Assembly (NCBI RefSeq): GCF_034048115.1
Contig: NZ_CP139145.1
Location: 62,001-126,000 of the forward strand
Length of the DNA: 64,000 nucleotides
Direction of reading: 5' to 3'
Source: Pseudarthrobacter sp. IC2-21
GTDB lineage: Bacteria; Actinomycetota; Actinomycetes; Actinomycetales; Micrococcaceae
Part shown: positions 34,814 through 43,181 of the stretch, in pieces
How positions within the stretch are numbered: position 1 is the stretch's first letter
Layout of the letters: every line of letters starts with the position of its first letter
The notes under the pieces: generated by a model
What the model saw: the letters and a program-made list of their open reading frames with translations, nothing else
Databases searched by the model: none
What the model was told of the DNA's origin: nothing
Position numbers and translations under genes: made by a program

Positions 34814-36412
34814 ATGCCCGATAAGTCTGTCGTCAGACTTCATGACGTGGTGTCAGAGGCTCCGTTGGGTTTGGCTCCTCTGGTCCCGGGTAGCCCGGAC
34901 GCTGTCATCACGGGAGCGCACACAAGTGACATCCATAATCCGGCGGGCTGGTTGGAGCCGAACACTGTGCTGCTCACTACCGGGCTGAGGTTTGTGAACG
35001 CGGAACGGGATGAACTGCTGGCCGTGAGACTCGTCGAAGATCTGCGGAAGGCCCGCGTAGCGGCCCTGTTTTTCGGGATTGGGGTCTACTTTGACCAGGT
35101 CCCTGCGATGCTGGTCGCGGCTTGCAAACAGGCCGGGTTCCCTCTGTACACGGTGGCACACGACGTTCCCTTCCACCGGATCGAGAACTTTATTAACCAG
35201 TCCCAGGCCTCTCCTGACGCCTACCTTCAAAAGCGGGCGCTCTGGCTCAGCAATGATCTGCTGCAAAGCATCTCTGCTGAGAACCCCGTCCACGCCCTCA
35301 TTGTCAGGCTCGCGATGGCATGCCGGGGTACAGCGGTGCTATACGAAGATTCCGGACGAATCGTCGAATCCTCCGGGGACGGGCCGACCCACTTGATCTG
35401 GAAAGAGCTGCGTAAAGGCAATAACAGTTCTGAGATTCTGGTGATAGGACAGTGGGGAGTCATGGCCCGGCCACTGGTACTTCGAGGGGATGGCTTTGTC
35501 ATTGCAGTGGCCAGTAGGAATCACCGCGTACTGAAGGATCTCGGAGACCTACTGCTGGAAACGACGCAGCGACTCCTTGCGGCAGTGAATGGAATCGCTC
35601 AGTTCTCAGATTCGAGACAACGGCACGAAAACACGCAATTGCTGACCCTGCTGCAGGACGGCGTGCCCGTGGCCCGCGAATTCAGGCACTGGGAGCGTAT
35701 GCGTGCGTTCCGCTTTACACCCTACGAGCCCCTCCGGGCCGTGGTCGCCGCGAATCTCGCCCAAGAGCCAATGGACCCTTCCTTTTCGGAACAACTATTG
35801 CGACGCGCCGAAGCCAGTGGTCTGGGACTATTGCTCGCGGAGAATGGGCGAACTCCCGAGAGCCCCCCGGGCTTTCATGCTGTGGTTTCGAACTCATCAG
35901 CCTTGGACGCCTGGCTGGAGTTGACGGACAGTTCAGTATTCGTCGGCCTTTCTGAGCCGTATTCTGACCTTGCCAGGACCCCCGAGGCATTCCGGGAAGC
36001 AGAGGCAGCGGCAGGCATCGCCCGCAGACAAATCCAAGCGGCGACAAGGACCGGCTCCGGGATCTACAAGGGGATCGTCCGGCTGGACGACGTGGATCCA
36101 GCCACATGGCTCCTGGCCCGTCGGCAGTCACCACAAGATAAGGACAAGCTAAATCTATTTGTTGAAGCACTTCATGCCGACAGCGAACTGAAGCAGACGG
36201 TCATCTGCTACCTGGTGAACGATCTGGACGTAGCGAAGGTCGCTGGTGTGTTGTTCGTTCACCCGAACACCGTCCGATACCGGTTGAAGAAAGTTGAAAC
36301 TCTGGTCGGCGGGTCACTATCGAGTCCACGGATAATTGCCAACCTTTACCTTGCCTTTCACGACGACGTAGTTGCTTTGAGCCAGACCTGGAACGAGCCG
36401 GGCAATCCGTAG
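34814..36412 (+). CDS. PucR-family transcriptional regulator
   Basis: The protein has 532 residues with an N-terminal PucR domain (HDVVSEAPLGLAPL... to about residue 130), a middle region of weak similarity, and a C-terminal helix-turn-helix with DLDVAKVAGVLFVHPNTVRYRLKKVE. AGGAG lies close before the ATG at 34814. Its divergence from hyuA implies control of the hyuA-hyuB-permease unit. In Bacillus, PucR activates purine and allantoin use, and many relatives sit beside nitrogen-compound operons. It shares the architecture of the protein encoded at 16159 but the two are clearly different in sequence. Confidence 0.87.
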   Translation: MPDKSVVRLHDVVSEAPLGLAPLVPGSPDAVITGAHTSDIHNPAGWLEPNTVLLTTGLRFVNAERDELLAVRLVEDLRKARVAALFFGIGVYFDQVPAMLVAACKQAGFPLYTVAHDVPFHRIENFINQSQASPDAYLQKRALWLSNDLLQSISAENPVHALIVRLAMACRGTAVLYEDSGRIVESSGDGPTHLIWKELRKGNNSSEILVIGQWGVMARPLVLRGDGFVIAVASRNHRVLKDLGDLLLETTQRLLAAVNGIAQFSDSRQRHENTQLLTLLQDGVPVAREFRHWERMRAFRFTPYEPLRAVVAANLAQEPMDPSFSEQLLRRAEASGLGLLLAENGRTPESPPGFHAVVSNSSALDAWLELTDSSVFVGLSEPYSDLARTPEAFREAEAAAGIARRQIQAATRTGSGIYKGIVRLDDVDPATWLLARRQSPQDKDKLNLFVEALHADSELKQTVICYLVNDLDVAKVAGVLFVHPNTVRYRLKKVETLVGGSLSSPRIIANLYLAFHDDVVALSQTWNEPGNP

Positions 36413-36469
36413 AACACGCAACCTGCGCGCGGCTGCCGTGGAAGCGGACTAAGCAGAGCCTCCAGCCAG

Positions 36470-38641
36470 TCAGCGAGGCGGCACATCGCTTTCCGGGTGC
36501 CGGGCGGCCTGCTCTACCAGTTCTGTAAACCAAGGGCGGTGCCCTCTGTGGAATGTCATCCCTTCGGGCAGCCCCTGGACGGTGGGGACGGCATTGGCGA
36601 TGTCGATGGTGATCCGGCCGCCGGCCAGGGGCGCGTTGGTGATGTGGAGGTCGCCGTAGGATTCCGGGAGGACCGGATCCATCCAAAAACCGCCACGGGA
36701 GACGTGGGTGTCGTAGCGCATCAGGCTTGTCACCAGCAGGATCGGGGTGGTCGCCGCCCAGGCCTGCGGTGAGCACGCCGTTGGATAGGGCACGGGCGCC
36801 GTGAACTGGTCCCGGCCGAAGCCGCAGAAGAGCTCGGGCAGGCGGCCGCCGGAGTATTCGGCCGCCTCGAGCAGCGCCGTGGCGATCCGCTGGGCCTGCT
36901 CCACGAACCCATAGCGCAGCAGCCCGGCGGCGATGATTGCATTGTCATGCGGCCAGACCGATCCGTTGTGGTAGCTGGCCGGGTTGTAGGCGCCCATGTC
37001 CGTCGCCAGGGTCCGCACGCCCCAGCCGCTGAACATTTCCGGGGACATCAGCCGTTCGACTACCAAGGGCGCCTTGTCTTCATCGATGAGGCCCAGCCAG
37101 AGGCAGTGGCCCATGTTGGACGCGCACGCGTCGACCGGCTGCTTGTCGCGGTCCAGGGCGATGGCGTAATACCCGCGCTCGGGAATCCAGAACTGCTCGT
37201 TAAACCGCTTCTTCAATTGCACCGCCCGGCCGGCGAGCTCATCTCCCAGGGCCGTGTCGCCGGCGTCGTACGCCATCGAGGCACGCGACTGATACGCGAC
37301 ATACACGTAGGCCTGCACCTCGCAGAGCGCGATTGGCGGCTCGGCCATCCTGCCGTCGGCGAAATTAATCCCGTCCCATGAGTCCTTCCAACCCTGGTTG
37401 ATCAGGCCTTGGCTGTTGAGCCGCTCATACTCGACGAATCCGTCGCCGTCCTTGTCGCCATAGTCCCGGATCCACGCCAGCGCACGGTCCGCGTGCGGCA
37501 GCAGCGCAGCGATAGTCTCCGCGGCAAAACCCCAACGGCTGACCGATCCGAGCACCATCACGAATAGCGGCGTGGCATCGACGCTGCCGTAGTAGGCGGA
37601 CTTGCCGCCCAGCGCTAGTCCGCTGGAGACATCGAGCCGTACCTCATGCAGGATCTTGCCCGGCTCCTCCTCCGTCATCGGATCCACGACGGCACCCTGG
37701 CGGTCCGCCAGGGTCTGAAGCGTGCCCAGCGCCAGGGACGGATCCACGGGTAGAGCCATTTCCGAGGCCCACAGCGAATCCCGGCCGAAAAGGGTCATGA
37801 ACCAGGGCGCTCCGGCTGCCACCACCACCCGGTCCGGATGCTCCCGGTCTTCAATCCGCAGGGCGCCCAGGTCATCGTAGCTGCGCCGCAAAGTCCGTTC
37901 GATCGATCGGTTGCCCATCTGCAGCAGCGGGATTCTAGCCACCCACTCCTCCCGGCGCCGATCCTGCGGGGACACTCCTTCTCCATCCGCATGGACGAAG
38001 GCCACCGCGGCACCGGCCTCGCCCGTGCCGGGAACGACGGTGAGGATGGTGCTCCACTGCCCGTGCGGCGCGACCGATGCACGGTACGTTAGCGCTTCGG
38101 ACGTGATCTCGGCTCGTGGGGCCTGGATCACGACGCCCTTCCGTACCTTCTGCCAGAGCGCCCGGATACTTAGTGCGTCGTCCGCTACTTGGCGGGTTTG
38201 CTCCCAAAGTCGTTGTATCCGTGCCTCTTTGACCTCGAAAAGGTCCGCGAAGTCCGCCTCAATGCGCACCGAGATCACGCATTCGGCCGGTTCCAAGGAG
38301 TAATTGCGGACCGTGATCTGCTCACGGAGGCCCGAACCAACTTCGCGCAGACGCTCAACGATCAGCGGGCTGTCGGCGTACCCGTCCAGGCGGGGGGCAC
38401 GGCCGGCAAAGAGCGCCCGATAGGGCTCCTTCGTTTCCGCGGCGAGGGCCTCCAGCGGCTGGCCGTTAATGGTCAGGCACCAGCCCGACAGGACCCTGCT
38501 ATCCAAGACGAAGAGACCGTGCGGATGTTCCGGACGGATGTCCCCGTTCGGCAACGAAATACAGAAAGAAGATCCTTCCACCAAAGTCACCGCCCCGGAA
38601 CCTAACGGCCCGGCCGCAGTGTCAGCATTCCACCCCGCCAT
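36470..38641 (-). CDS. Glycogen-debranching-type glycosidase (amylo-alpha-1,6-glucosidase family)
   Basis: From the ATG at 38641, preceded by AAGGGG, the protein has about 723 residues. The N-terminal 200 residues match the glycogen-debranching N-terminal domain (GSSFCISLPNGDIRPEHPHGLFVLDSRVLS), and the rest forms an (alpha/alpha)6 barrel with TLFGRDSLWASEMALP, a glycosidase-like loop, and LATDMGAYNPASYHNGSVWPHDNAIIA. Such actinobacterial proteins are annotated as amylo-alpha-1,6-glucosidases but few have been studied; some act on trehalose- or glucosylglycerate-type compounds. The frame extends to 38827 but that N-terminal part is not conserved-looking. It has no functional link to its neighbours. 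Confidence 0.83.
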   Translation of the reverse strand: MAGWNADTAAGPLGSGAVTLVEGSSFCISLPNGDIRPEHPHGLFVLDSRVLSGWCLTINGQPLEALAAETKEPYRALFAGRAPRLDGYADSPLIVERLREVGSGLREQITVRNYSLEPAECVISVRIEADFADLFEVKEARIQRLWEQTRQVADDALSIRALWQKVRKGVVIQAPRAEITSEALTYRASVAPHGQWSTILTVVPGTGEAGAAVAFVHADGEGVSPQDRRREEWVARIPLLQMGNRSIERTLRRSYDDLGALRIEDREHPDRVVVAAGAPWFMTLFGRDSLWASEMALPVDPSLALGTLQTLADRQGAVVDPMTEEEPGKILHEVRLDVSSGLALGGKSAYYGSVDATPLFVMVLGSVSRWGFAAETIAALLPHADRALAWIRDYGDKDGDGFVEYERLNSQGLINQGWKDSWDGINFADGRMAEPPIALCEVQAYVYVAYQSRASMAYDAGDTALGDELAGRAVQLKKRFNEQFWIPERGYYAIALDRDKQPVDACASNMGHCLWLGLIDEDKAPLVVERLMSPEMFSGWGVRTLATDMGAYNPASYHNGSVWPHDNAIIAAGLLRYGFVEQAQRIATALLEAAEYSGGRLPELFCGFGRDQFTAPVPYPTACSPQAWAATTPILLVTSLMRYDTHVSRGGFWMDPVLPESYGDLHITNAPLAGGRITIDIANAVPTVQGLPEGMTFHRGHRPWFTELVEQAARHPESDVPPR

Positions 38642-39190
38642 CCCCGCCCCTTCAAGACACACTGGCACCAGCGCGCCTTGGCCCCTCAAGTCACTCCGGT
38701 CGCCGCCAAATGATGCAACCGACGCTACTCTCGCTTTCTCCCCGACGCCACAGTTCCGGCCGTGGAGTGAGCTCCGCCCCGTCGGACACCACCCCTTTCT
38801 CCGGTCGGCAGTTGAAGTGACCATCAACCGGGTGCTTAGTCTTCTACCCGGCAGGCAGGAAGCGGCTCTCGCTGACGCCGCAAATCCCTATCATCCAACG
38901 AATCAGGCATGTGTCCTCCGCTGGCCGTAAGGAAGTCGACTTTTGATCGCGTGTTGTGTGCAACCTATATAAAAATGGCCGGGGAAGCAGTGCAGACCTC
39001 CATGGTGGCCCCGTTACGTCAGTTTGAGGTGTACTTCAGTCTGAGTGCTAACCCCAGAAGGGACTCATGGTCAGGGCGCGAAGCGTCGGCGTCTTGGTCG
39101 ACGATCCTGCTTCCGATGCCGAGAAAAATCTCTCGGGGTTCGGATGTGCCTGGCTCTTCGCCAAGCTGTCAGAAGTAAGGCCTACCCGAA
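38642..39190. other. Intergenic region with promoter-like sequence
   Basis: This 549-base gap lies upstream of the debranching gene and downstream of the SDR gene, both on the minus strand. It must hold the promoter of the debranching gene. A plus-strand sigma-70-like pair (38943-38971) and a short possible gene (39067-39240) are listed separately. The remainder shows nothing I can assign. Confidence 0.4.
38943..38971 (+). promoter_or_regulatory. Sigma-70-like promoter sequence
   Basis: TTGATC (38943-38948) and TATATA (38966-38971) are separated by exactly 17 bases. It is an A+T-rich island in G+C-rich DNA and points toward a short frame starting at 39067. Confidence 0.4.
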
Positions 39191-39240
39191 CTACATTATG
39201 GCGCTGGCTCCTCCGTCTACAACCACGTGGGATCCCGTGA
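39067..39240 (+). CDS. Possible small protein, unknown
   Basis: An ATG at 39067 follows AGAAGGG at a usable spacing and opens 57 codons ending at 39240. The product begins MVRARSVGVLVDDPASDAEK and later contains FGCAWLFAKLSEVR; it has a mixed, non-repetitive composition but no known motif. Its last 50 bases overlap the 3' end of the SDR gene on the other strand. A promoter-like sequence stands about 95 bases upstream. It could equally be a chance frame or the remnant of a longer gene. Confidence 0.2.
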   Translation: MVRARSVGVLVDDPASDAEKNLSGFGCAWLFAKLSEVRPTRTTLWRWLLRLQPRGIP

Positions 39241-39967
39241 CCCAGCTCGCCTCATCGGACGCGAGGTACAGACCTGCATACGCGACGGCCAGCGGGTCTC
39301 CGGGCTTACCATCAATCGTGCGTTCGATGATCGGAGCGACTGGCGCGTTCTCGCCGAATTCCGCGAACATCGCGAGTACCGGTGGGGTTGCCATGACCCC
39401 GGGGCTCACACAATTGACCCGAACGCCGACGTCGACGCCCTCGGCGGCGAGCTGCCGCGTCAGTGCGATAACGGCGCCTTTCGCGGCAGCATGTGCGGCC
39501 TGCGGCAGGGCGCGGGCGCCCAGGATCCCGGCGCCCGAACCAATGTTCACGATCGCACCGCCAGAGGCGGCCAAGTGCGGCCAGGCGCTTTGGCACGCGT
39601 GCCATACCAGGTCCAGTTCGTTCTGGACGGTAAACCGGTAATCCTCGCCGCTCATCTGCGCGAACGGGGCGAATTTCGGCATGCTGGCGTTGTTGTAGAG
39701 CACATCGATGCGCCCGTGGCGCTCTACCGCGTCTCCCACCCAGCGATCGATGTGATCCCGGTTGCCCAGGTCTACCGGGGCGCTTGAATCGATCGCGCCT
39801 CCGTCGGCCTCCACCAGGCGGACGGTCTCCGCGGCCCCGTCGACATCGAGGTCGCAACCGACAACTGTGGCGCCCTCGCGTGCGAACAGCATGGCAGTCA
39901 CCCGGCCCATTCCGCCCCCGATGCCTGTCAACAGGACGATTTTTCCTTCCAGCCGACCACCAGCCAT
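39191..39967 (-). CDS. Short-chain dehydrogenase/reductase with His in place of the catalytic Tyr
   Basis: The protein has about 258 residues. It has the TGIGGGMGRV cofactor loop near residue 14, YNNAS in the NNAG position, VNIGSGAG with the active-site serine, and VNCVSPG. The YxxxK active site reads HAAAK (QAAHAAAKGAV), so the catalytic tyrosine is replaced by histidine. GGAGAAGG precedes the ATG at 39967, preferred over the upstream ATG at 39985. It is divergent from the VAO-type oxidase gene, with a 22-bp inverted repeat between them, and could oxidise the alcohol that oxidase makes. It may have altered chemistry or be a binding protein. Confidence 0.82.
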   Translation of the reverse strand: MAGGRLEGKIVLLTGIGGGMGRVTAMLFAREGATVVGCDLDVDGAAETVRLVEADGGAIDSSAPVDLGNRDHIDRWVGDAVERHGRIDVLYNNASMPKFAPFAQMSGEDYRFTVQNELDLVWHACQSAWPHLAASGGAIVNIGSGAGILGARALPQAAHAAAKGAVIALTRQLAAEGVDVGVRVNCVSPGVMATPPVLAMFAEFGENAPVAPIIERTIDGKPGDPLAVAYAGLYLASDEASWVTGSHVVVDGGASAIM

Positions 39968-40045
39968 GGTTCCTTCTCCGTTCATCTCGAATTATGTAGT
40001 GGGCCCATGCAATCACGGCAGGAAGCGGGCGGGGCTGCGCGGGGG

Positions 40046-40095
40046 CCCGATGGTGCAGTTCGTGCACGCTTCTGTGCACGGACTGCACCATCGGG
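40046..40095. promoter_or_regulatory. Near-perfect 22-bp inverted repeat in a divergent promoter region
   Basis: Arms at 40046-40067 and 40074-40095 match at 21 of 22 positions with a 6-base loop. Each arm contains TGGTGCAGT followed by CGTGCAC. It lies between the divergent SDR and VAO-type oxidase genes, 86 bases before the oxidase start. An AraC-family regulator encoded at 43182 is the obvious candidate to bind it; an RNA hairpin is the alternative. Confidence 0.65.
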
Positions 40096-40181
40096 CGGTA
40101 ATCTCGCCGCTGCCGCACCGGAAGGCGCAGGATGAACAGAACGTGTTACACGACACACCCGCATCAAAGGAGATGTTGAAG

Positions 40182-41795
40182 ATGACTATCACCCCCGAGA
40201 CGACGCTTCGCCCCCTTCCGCCCGGCGTCACTGAGTTGGACCTCGAAAAAGCCCTCGTGGCGTTCGCCGCTGCCATTGGCGAGGACAAGGTCGCGAGCGA
40301 CGACGAATCCCTGCAGGACTTCCAGGATCCCTTCCAGGTTCAAGGCTCCGCGTCGAATCTCCCGTCCGCTGTAGTCAGCCCGACGAGTACCGAAGACGTT
40401 CAGGCGGTTGTTCGGATCGCCAACGAATACCGCATTCCGTTGTGGCCTATCAGCCGCGGCAAGAACAACGGCTACGGGGGAGCTGCGCCCCAGGTGCGCG
40501 GCTCCGTGATGCTCTCGTTCCGGAATATGAACCGCGTCCTGGAGATCAACGAGGAGCTCGGTTACGCGATTGTGGAGCCGGGCGTGAGCTGGTACGACCT
40601 GCACGCTGCCATCAAGACCGGCGGGCACAACCTTGTCGCCTCGATCGTCGACATCGGCTGGGGCGGCGTGGTCTCGAATACGCTTGAACACGGGCTGACC
40701 TACATGCCGTACTCGATCGACCAGGCCTCGCACTGCGGATTCGAGGTGGTGCTCCCGAACGGTGACCTCATGCGGACCGGCTCGGGCGCAATGGACAACA
40801 ACCCCACCTGGCCGCTGTACAAGCGCGGCCTCGGCCCCACCTCCACCGAGATGTTCATGCAGTCCAACTACGGCATCGTCACCAAAATGGGCTACTGGCT
40901 GATGCCCAAGCCCGAGGTGTACATGCCGCTGTGGCTGCGCGTCTGGGACGAAGACCAGATGCCCGCAGTGGTCGATGCGCTGCGAGAGCTCATGCTGGAC
41001 GGCACCATCGACATGCGCCCGCAGCTGTCGAACACTTTGTGCATGGCCTCGATGCTGACCACCCGTGCAGAGTGGTACACCGGCGAGGGCCCCATGCCCG
41101 AGGAAATCATCGACAAGATTGCGCATGAAATGGGCCTGGGTCGCTGGATGATGCGCTTCGCCCTCTACGGCGATGAGGCTGTGGTGGATCACAACTTCGC
41201 CAAGCTCGAGGCCCGCTTCCTGCAGATCCCCAGCGTGGACCTTGTAGGCCAAAAGCACGGGGCCGAAGCGTGGGAGACACTGCCCAACCCGCACGAGCGC
41301 GTGCAGATTGGGGTGCCAAGCCAGGACCTCTACAAGATGGCCGGCTGGTCCGGCGGCGAGGAAGGCGGCCACGTCGACTTCTCGCCGGTCATCCCGCTCA
41401 CCGCCCAGCACGCGATCGCCGCGCAGAAGCTGATGAAGGAGATGTGCGCCGAGGTCGGCCTGGACTTCCTCGGCGGCATGCTCCCAATCAATGCACGCTC
41501 GACCACCTTCATCAACGTGATCGCCTTCAACACAAAGAACCCGGAGCAGGTCGCCACGGCGTACGCCCTGGCCAAACGGATGGTCGCCGAGGCGGGCAAA
41601 CGCGGCTACGGCGAATACCGGGCGCACCTGTCCTTCATGGACCTCGCGGCCGAGCAGTTCGGCTTCAACAACCACGCGCTGCGCCGCTTCAACGAGACCA
41701 TCAAGGACACCCTCGACCCGAACGGGATCATCGCCCCGGGCAAGTCGGGGATCTGGGGCACCCGCCTGCGGGAGGCCGGCTTCCCCCAGGCCTAA
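40182..41795 (+). CDS. VAO-family FAD oxidase/dehydrogenase (4-alkylphenol or eugenol type)
   Basis: This flavoprotein has about 537 residues, close to bacterial eugenol oxidase and to the flavin subunit of 4-cresol dehydrogenase. The FAD-binding region contains IPLWPISRGKNNGYGG near residue 90 and VEPGVSWYDLHAA near 130; DIGWGGVVSNTLEHGLTYMPY follows, and the C-terminus ends in the DPNGIIAPGKSGIWG motif of the family. These enzymes oxidise para-substituted phenols at the benzylic carbon. AAAGGAG lies nine bases before the ATG at 40182; an ATG at 40173 is too close to it. No cytochrome partner gene is nearby, so oxygen may be the electron acceptor. The product could enter the aromatic locus from 44603 onward. 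Confidence 0.87.
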   Translation: MTITPETTLRPLPPGVTELDLEKALVAFAAAIGEDKVASDDESLQDFQDPFQVQGSASNLPSAVVSPTSTEDVQAVVRIANEYRIPLWPISRGKNNGYGGAAPQVRGSVMLSFRNMNRVLEINEELGYAIVEPGVSWYDLHAAIKTGGHNLVASIVDIGWGGVVSNTLEHGLTYMPYSIDQASHCGFEVVLPNGDLMRTGSGAMDNNPTWPLYKRGLGPTSTEMFMQSNYGIVTKMGYWLMPKPEVYMPLWLRVWDEDQMPAVVDALRELMLDGTIDMRPQLSNTLCMASMLTTRAEWYTGEGPMPEEIIDKIAHEMGLGRWMMRFALYGDEAVVDHNFAKLEARFLQIPSVDLVGQKHGAEAWETLPNPHERVQIGVPSQDLYKMAGWSGGEEGGHVDFSPVIPLTAQHAIAAQKLMKEMCAEVGLDFLGGMLPINARSTTFINVIAFNTKNPEQVATAYALAKRMVAEAGKRGYGEYRAHLSFMDLAAEQFGFNNHALRRFNETIKDTLDPNGIIAPGKSGIWGTRLREAGFPQA

Positions 41796-41935
41796 CAGCA
41801 CCCCTGCATCCGGCAAGGCCCCCGCGTCCCCCAGGGCGCTGGCCTTCTCGGATGGGTCCGGCCGTCCGGGCCAGGGGCCCGTGCCGCTGCCGCGGAGGCT
41901 GTGCATGCCTCTACCACCAACCAAGGAGACTTTCC

Positions 41936-43123
41936 ATGTGTGTTGACCTGCCAGCAGAAATGCGTTCCGGAATAGGCCGCCGTCGCCTGATGGCCGGCCT
42001 CGGGCTCGGTGCCGCGGGCCTTGCGCTGGGTGCCGGTGCCCCCGGCGAAGCCAGCGCCGCGACCAAACCCCGGCGCAATTTCGGGCCCCCTGCCGCCCGC
42101 GGCTCCAAGACCAAGCTGGTGCTGCTGGGCACCGCGGGCGGTCCCACCCATTTTCCCGGAAACGACAGTGCGGGCATCGCCTCCGCGCTGGTCGTCGGTG
42201 ACCGCTACTACCTCATTGACGCCGGGCACGGCGTGCTGACACAGCTGCGCAAGGCCAATCTCGGCCCGGAGAACAAGGCTCCCCAGGACGGGCCGCTGGA
42301 CGTCTTGGCGGGGATTTTCCTGACCCACCTGCACTCGGACCACGTCGTGGACTTGAACAACGTGTTGGTGAACGGGATCTACAACGGACTGCAAAGCGTC
42401 AACAAGATCCCGGTCTGGGGACCGGGAAACCGCGGGGCGCTTCCCCCGCTCTTCGGCTCCGGCCCCGCACCTTCCCCGGTCAGCCCCGGGAACCCGACGC
42501 CCGGCACCCGGGAGATGGGAGAGCTCATGGTTCAGATGTTCGCCACAGATCTCAACGACAGGATCTTCGACAACCGCAAACCGGTGCCGTCGCAGTTGTG
42601 GGAGGCCAAGGACGTCCCGGTCCCTCAAAGGTACGTGGCTGATCCCAACGGCGATCCGGCACCTGAAATGAAACCGTTCACCTTCTACGAGGACGAACGG
42701 GTCAAGGTTTCGGCCACACTGGTGAACCATGCACCCGTGTTCCCCGCCCTGGCGTACCGCTTCGACACCGATGATGGATCAGTGGTGTTCTCCGGCGACA
42801 CGGCCAAGTGCCCGAACCTGGTGCGCCTGGCAAAAAATGCGGACGTGCTGGTGCACGAGGTGATCGACGAGGACTGGGCGGGGCAGCTGTTCCCGCTACC
42901 GCGCAGCGAAGCCCAAGAGGGTTTGTACCAGCACCTCATCCAGGCGCATACGCTGAAGTCGGAAGTCGGGACCATTGCGGCCCAGGCCAACGTCAAGACC
43001 CTGGTCCTTTCCCACCTGGTACCGGTGATCCAGCCCGAGTCGGTGTGGGCCGCATGTGCCGAGGGATTCAAGGGCCGGCTGGTCGTCGGGCGCGACCTGG
43101 ACGTCATCGACATCGGCAAGTAG
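41936..43123 (+). CDS. Tat-exported metallo-beta-lactamase-fold hydrolase
   Basis: The protein has about 395 residues. Residues 1-42 look like a Tat signal: RRRLMA at 15-20, then a hydrophobic alanine/glycine segment ending EASA-AT. The mature part has the metal-binding HLHSDH (131-136), a later FSGDT strand, and a histidine in VLSHLVPV, as in arylsulfatase-like and lactonase-like members. AAGGAG precedes the ATG at 41936. It would act outside the cytoplasm. It follows the VAO-type oxidase gene by 140 bases, so it may release a phenol from an ester, sulfate or lactone before uptake and oxidation. The substrate is not evident. Confidence 0.83.
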   Translation: MCVDLPAEMRSGIGRRRLMAGLGLGAAGLALGAGAPGEASAATKPRRNFGPPAARGSKTKLVLLGTAGGPTHFPGNDSAGIASALVVGDRYYLIDAGHGVLTQLRKANLGPENKAPQDGPLDVLAGIFLTHLHSDHVVDLNNVLVNGIYNGLQSVNKIPVWGPGNRGALPPLFGSGPAPSPVSPGNPTPGTREMGELMVQMFATDLNDRIFDNRKPVPSQLWEAKDVPVPQRYVADPNGDPAPEMKPFTFYEDERVKVSATLVNHAPVFPALAYRFDTDDGSVVFSGDTAKCPNLVRLAKNADVLVHEVIDEDWAGQLFPLPRSEAQEGLYQHLIQAHTLKSEVGTIAAQANVKTLVLSHLVPVIQPESVWAACAEGFKGRLVVGRDLDVIDIGK

Positions 43124-43181
43124 GGGTCGCCGGCCGGAGTCCGCGCTTGCGGGCTCGGCCCTGCCCGTTGCAGAGCCCGAG

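Noticed and set aside
36470..38641. The debranching-type enzyme as part of a neighbouring regulon
   Set aside because: It shares no operator-like sequence or operon structure with the hyu or VAO modules, and its predicted carbohydrate role does not connect with them.
40164..41924. A 586-codon minus-strand frame opposite the VAO-type oxidase
   Set aside because: It has composition typical of an antisense shadow and no motifs; the plus-strand oxidase is complete with a ribosome-binding site.
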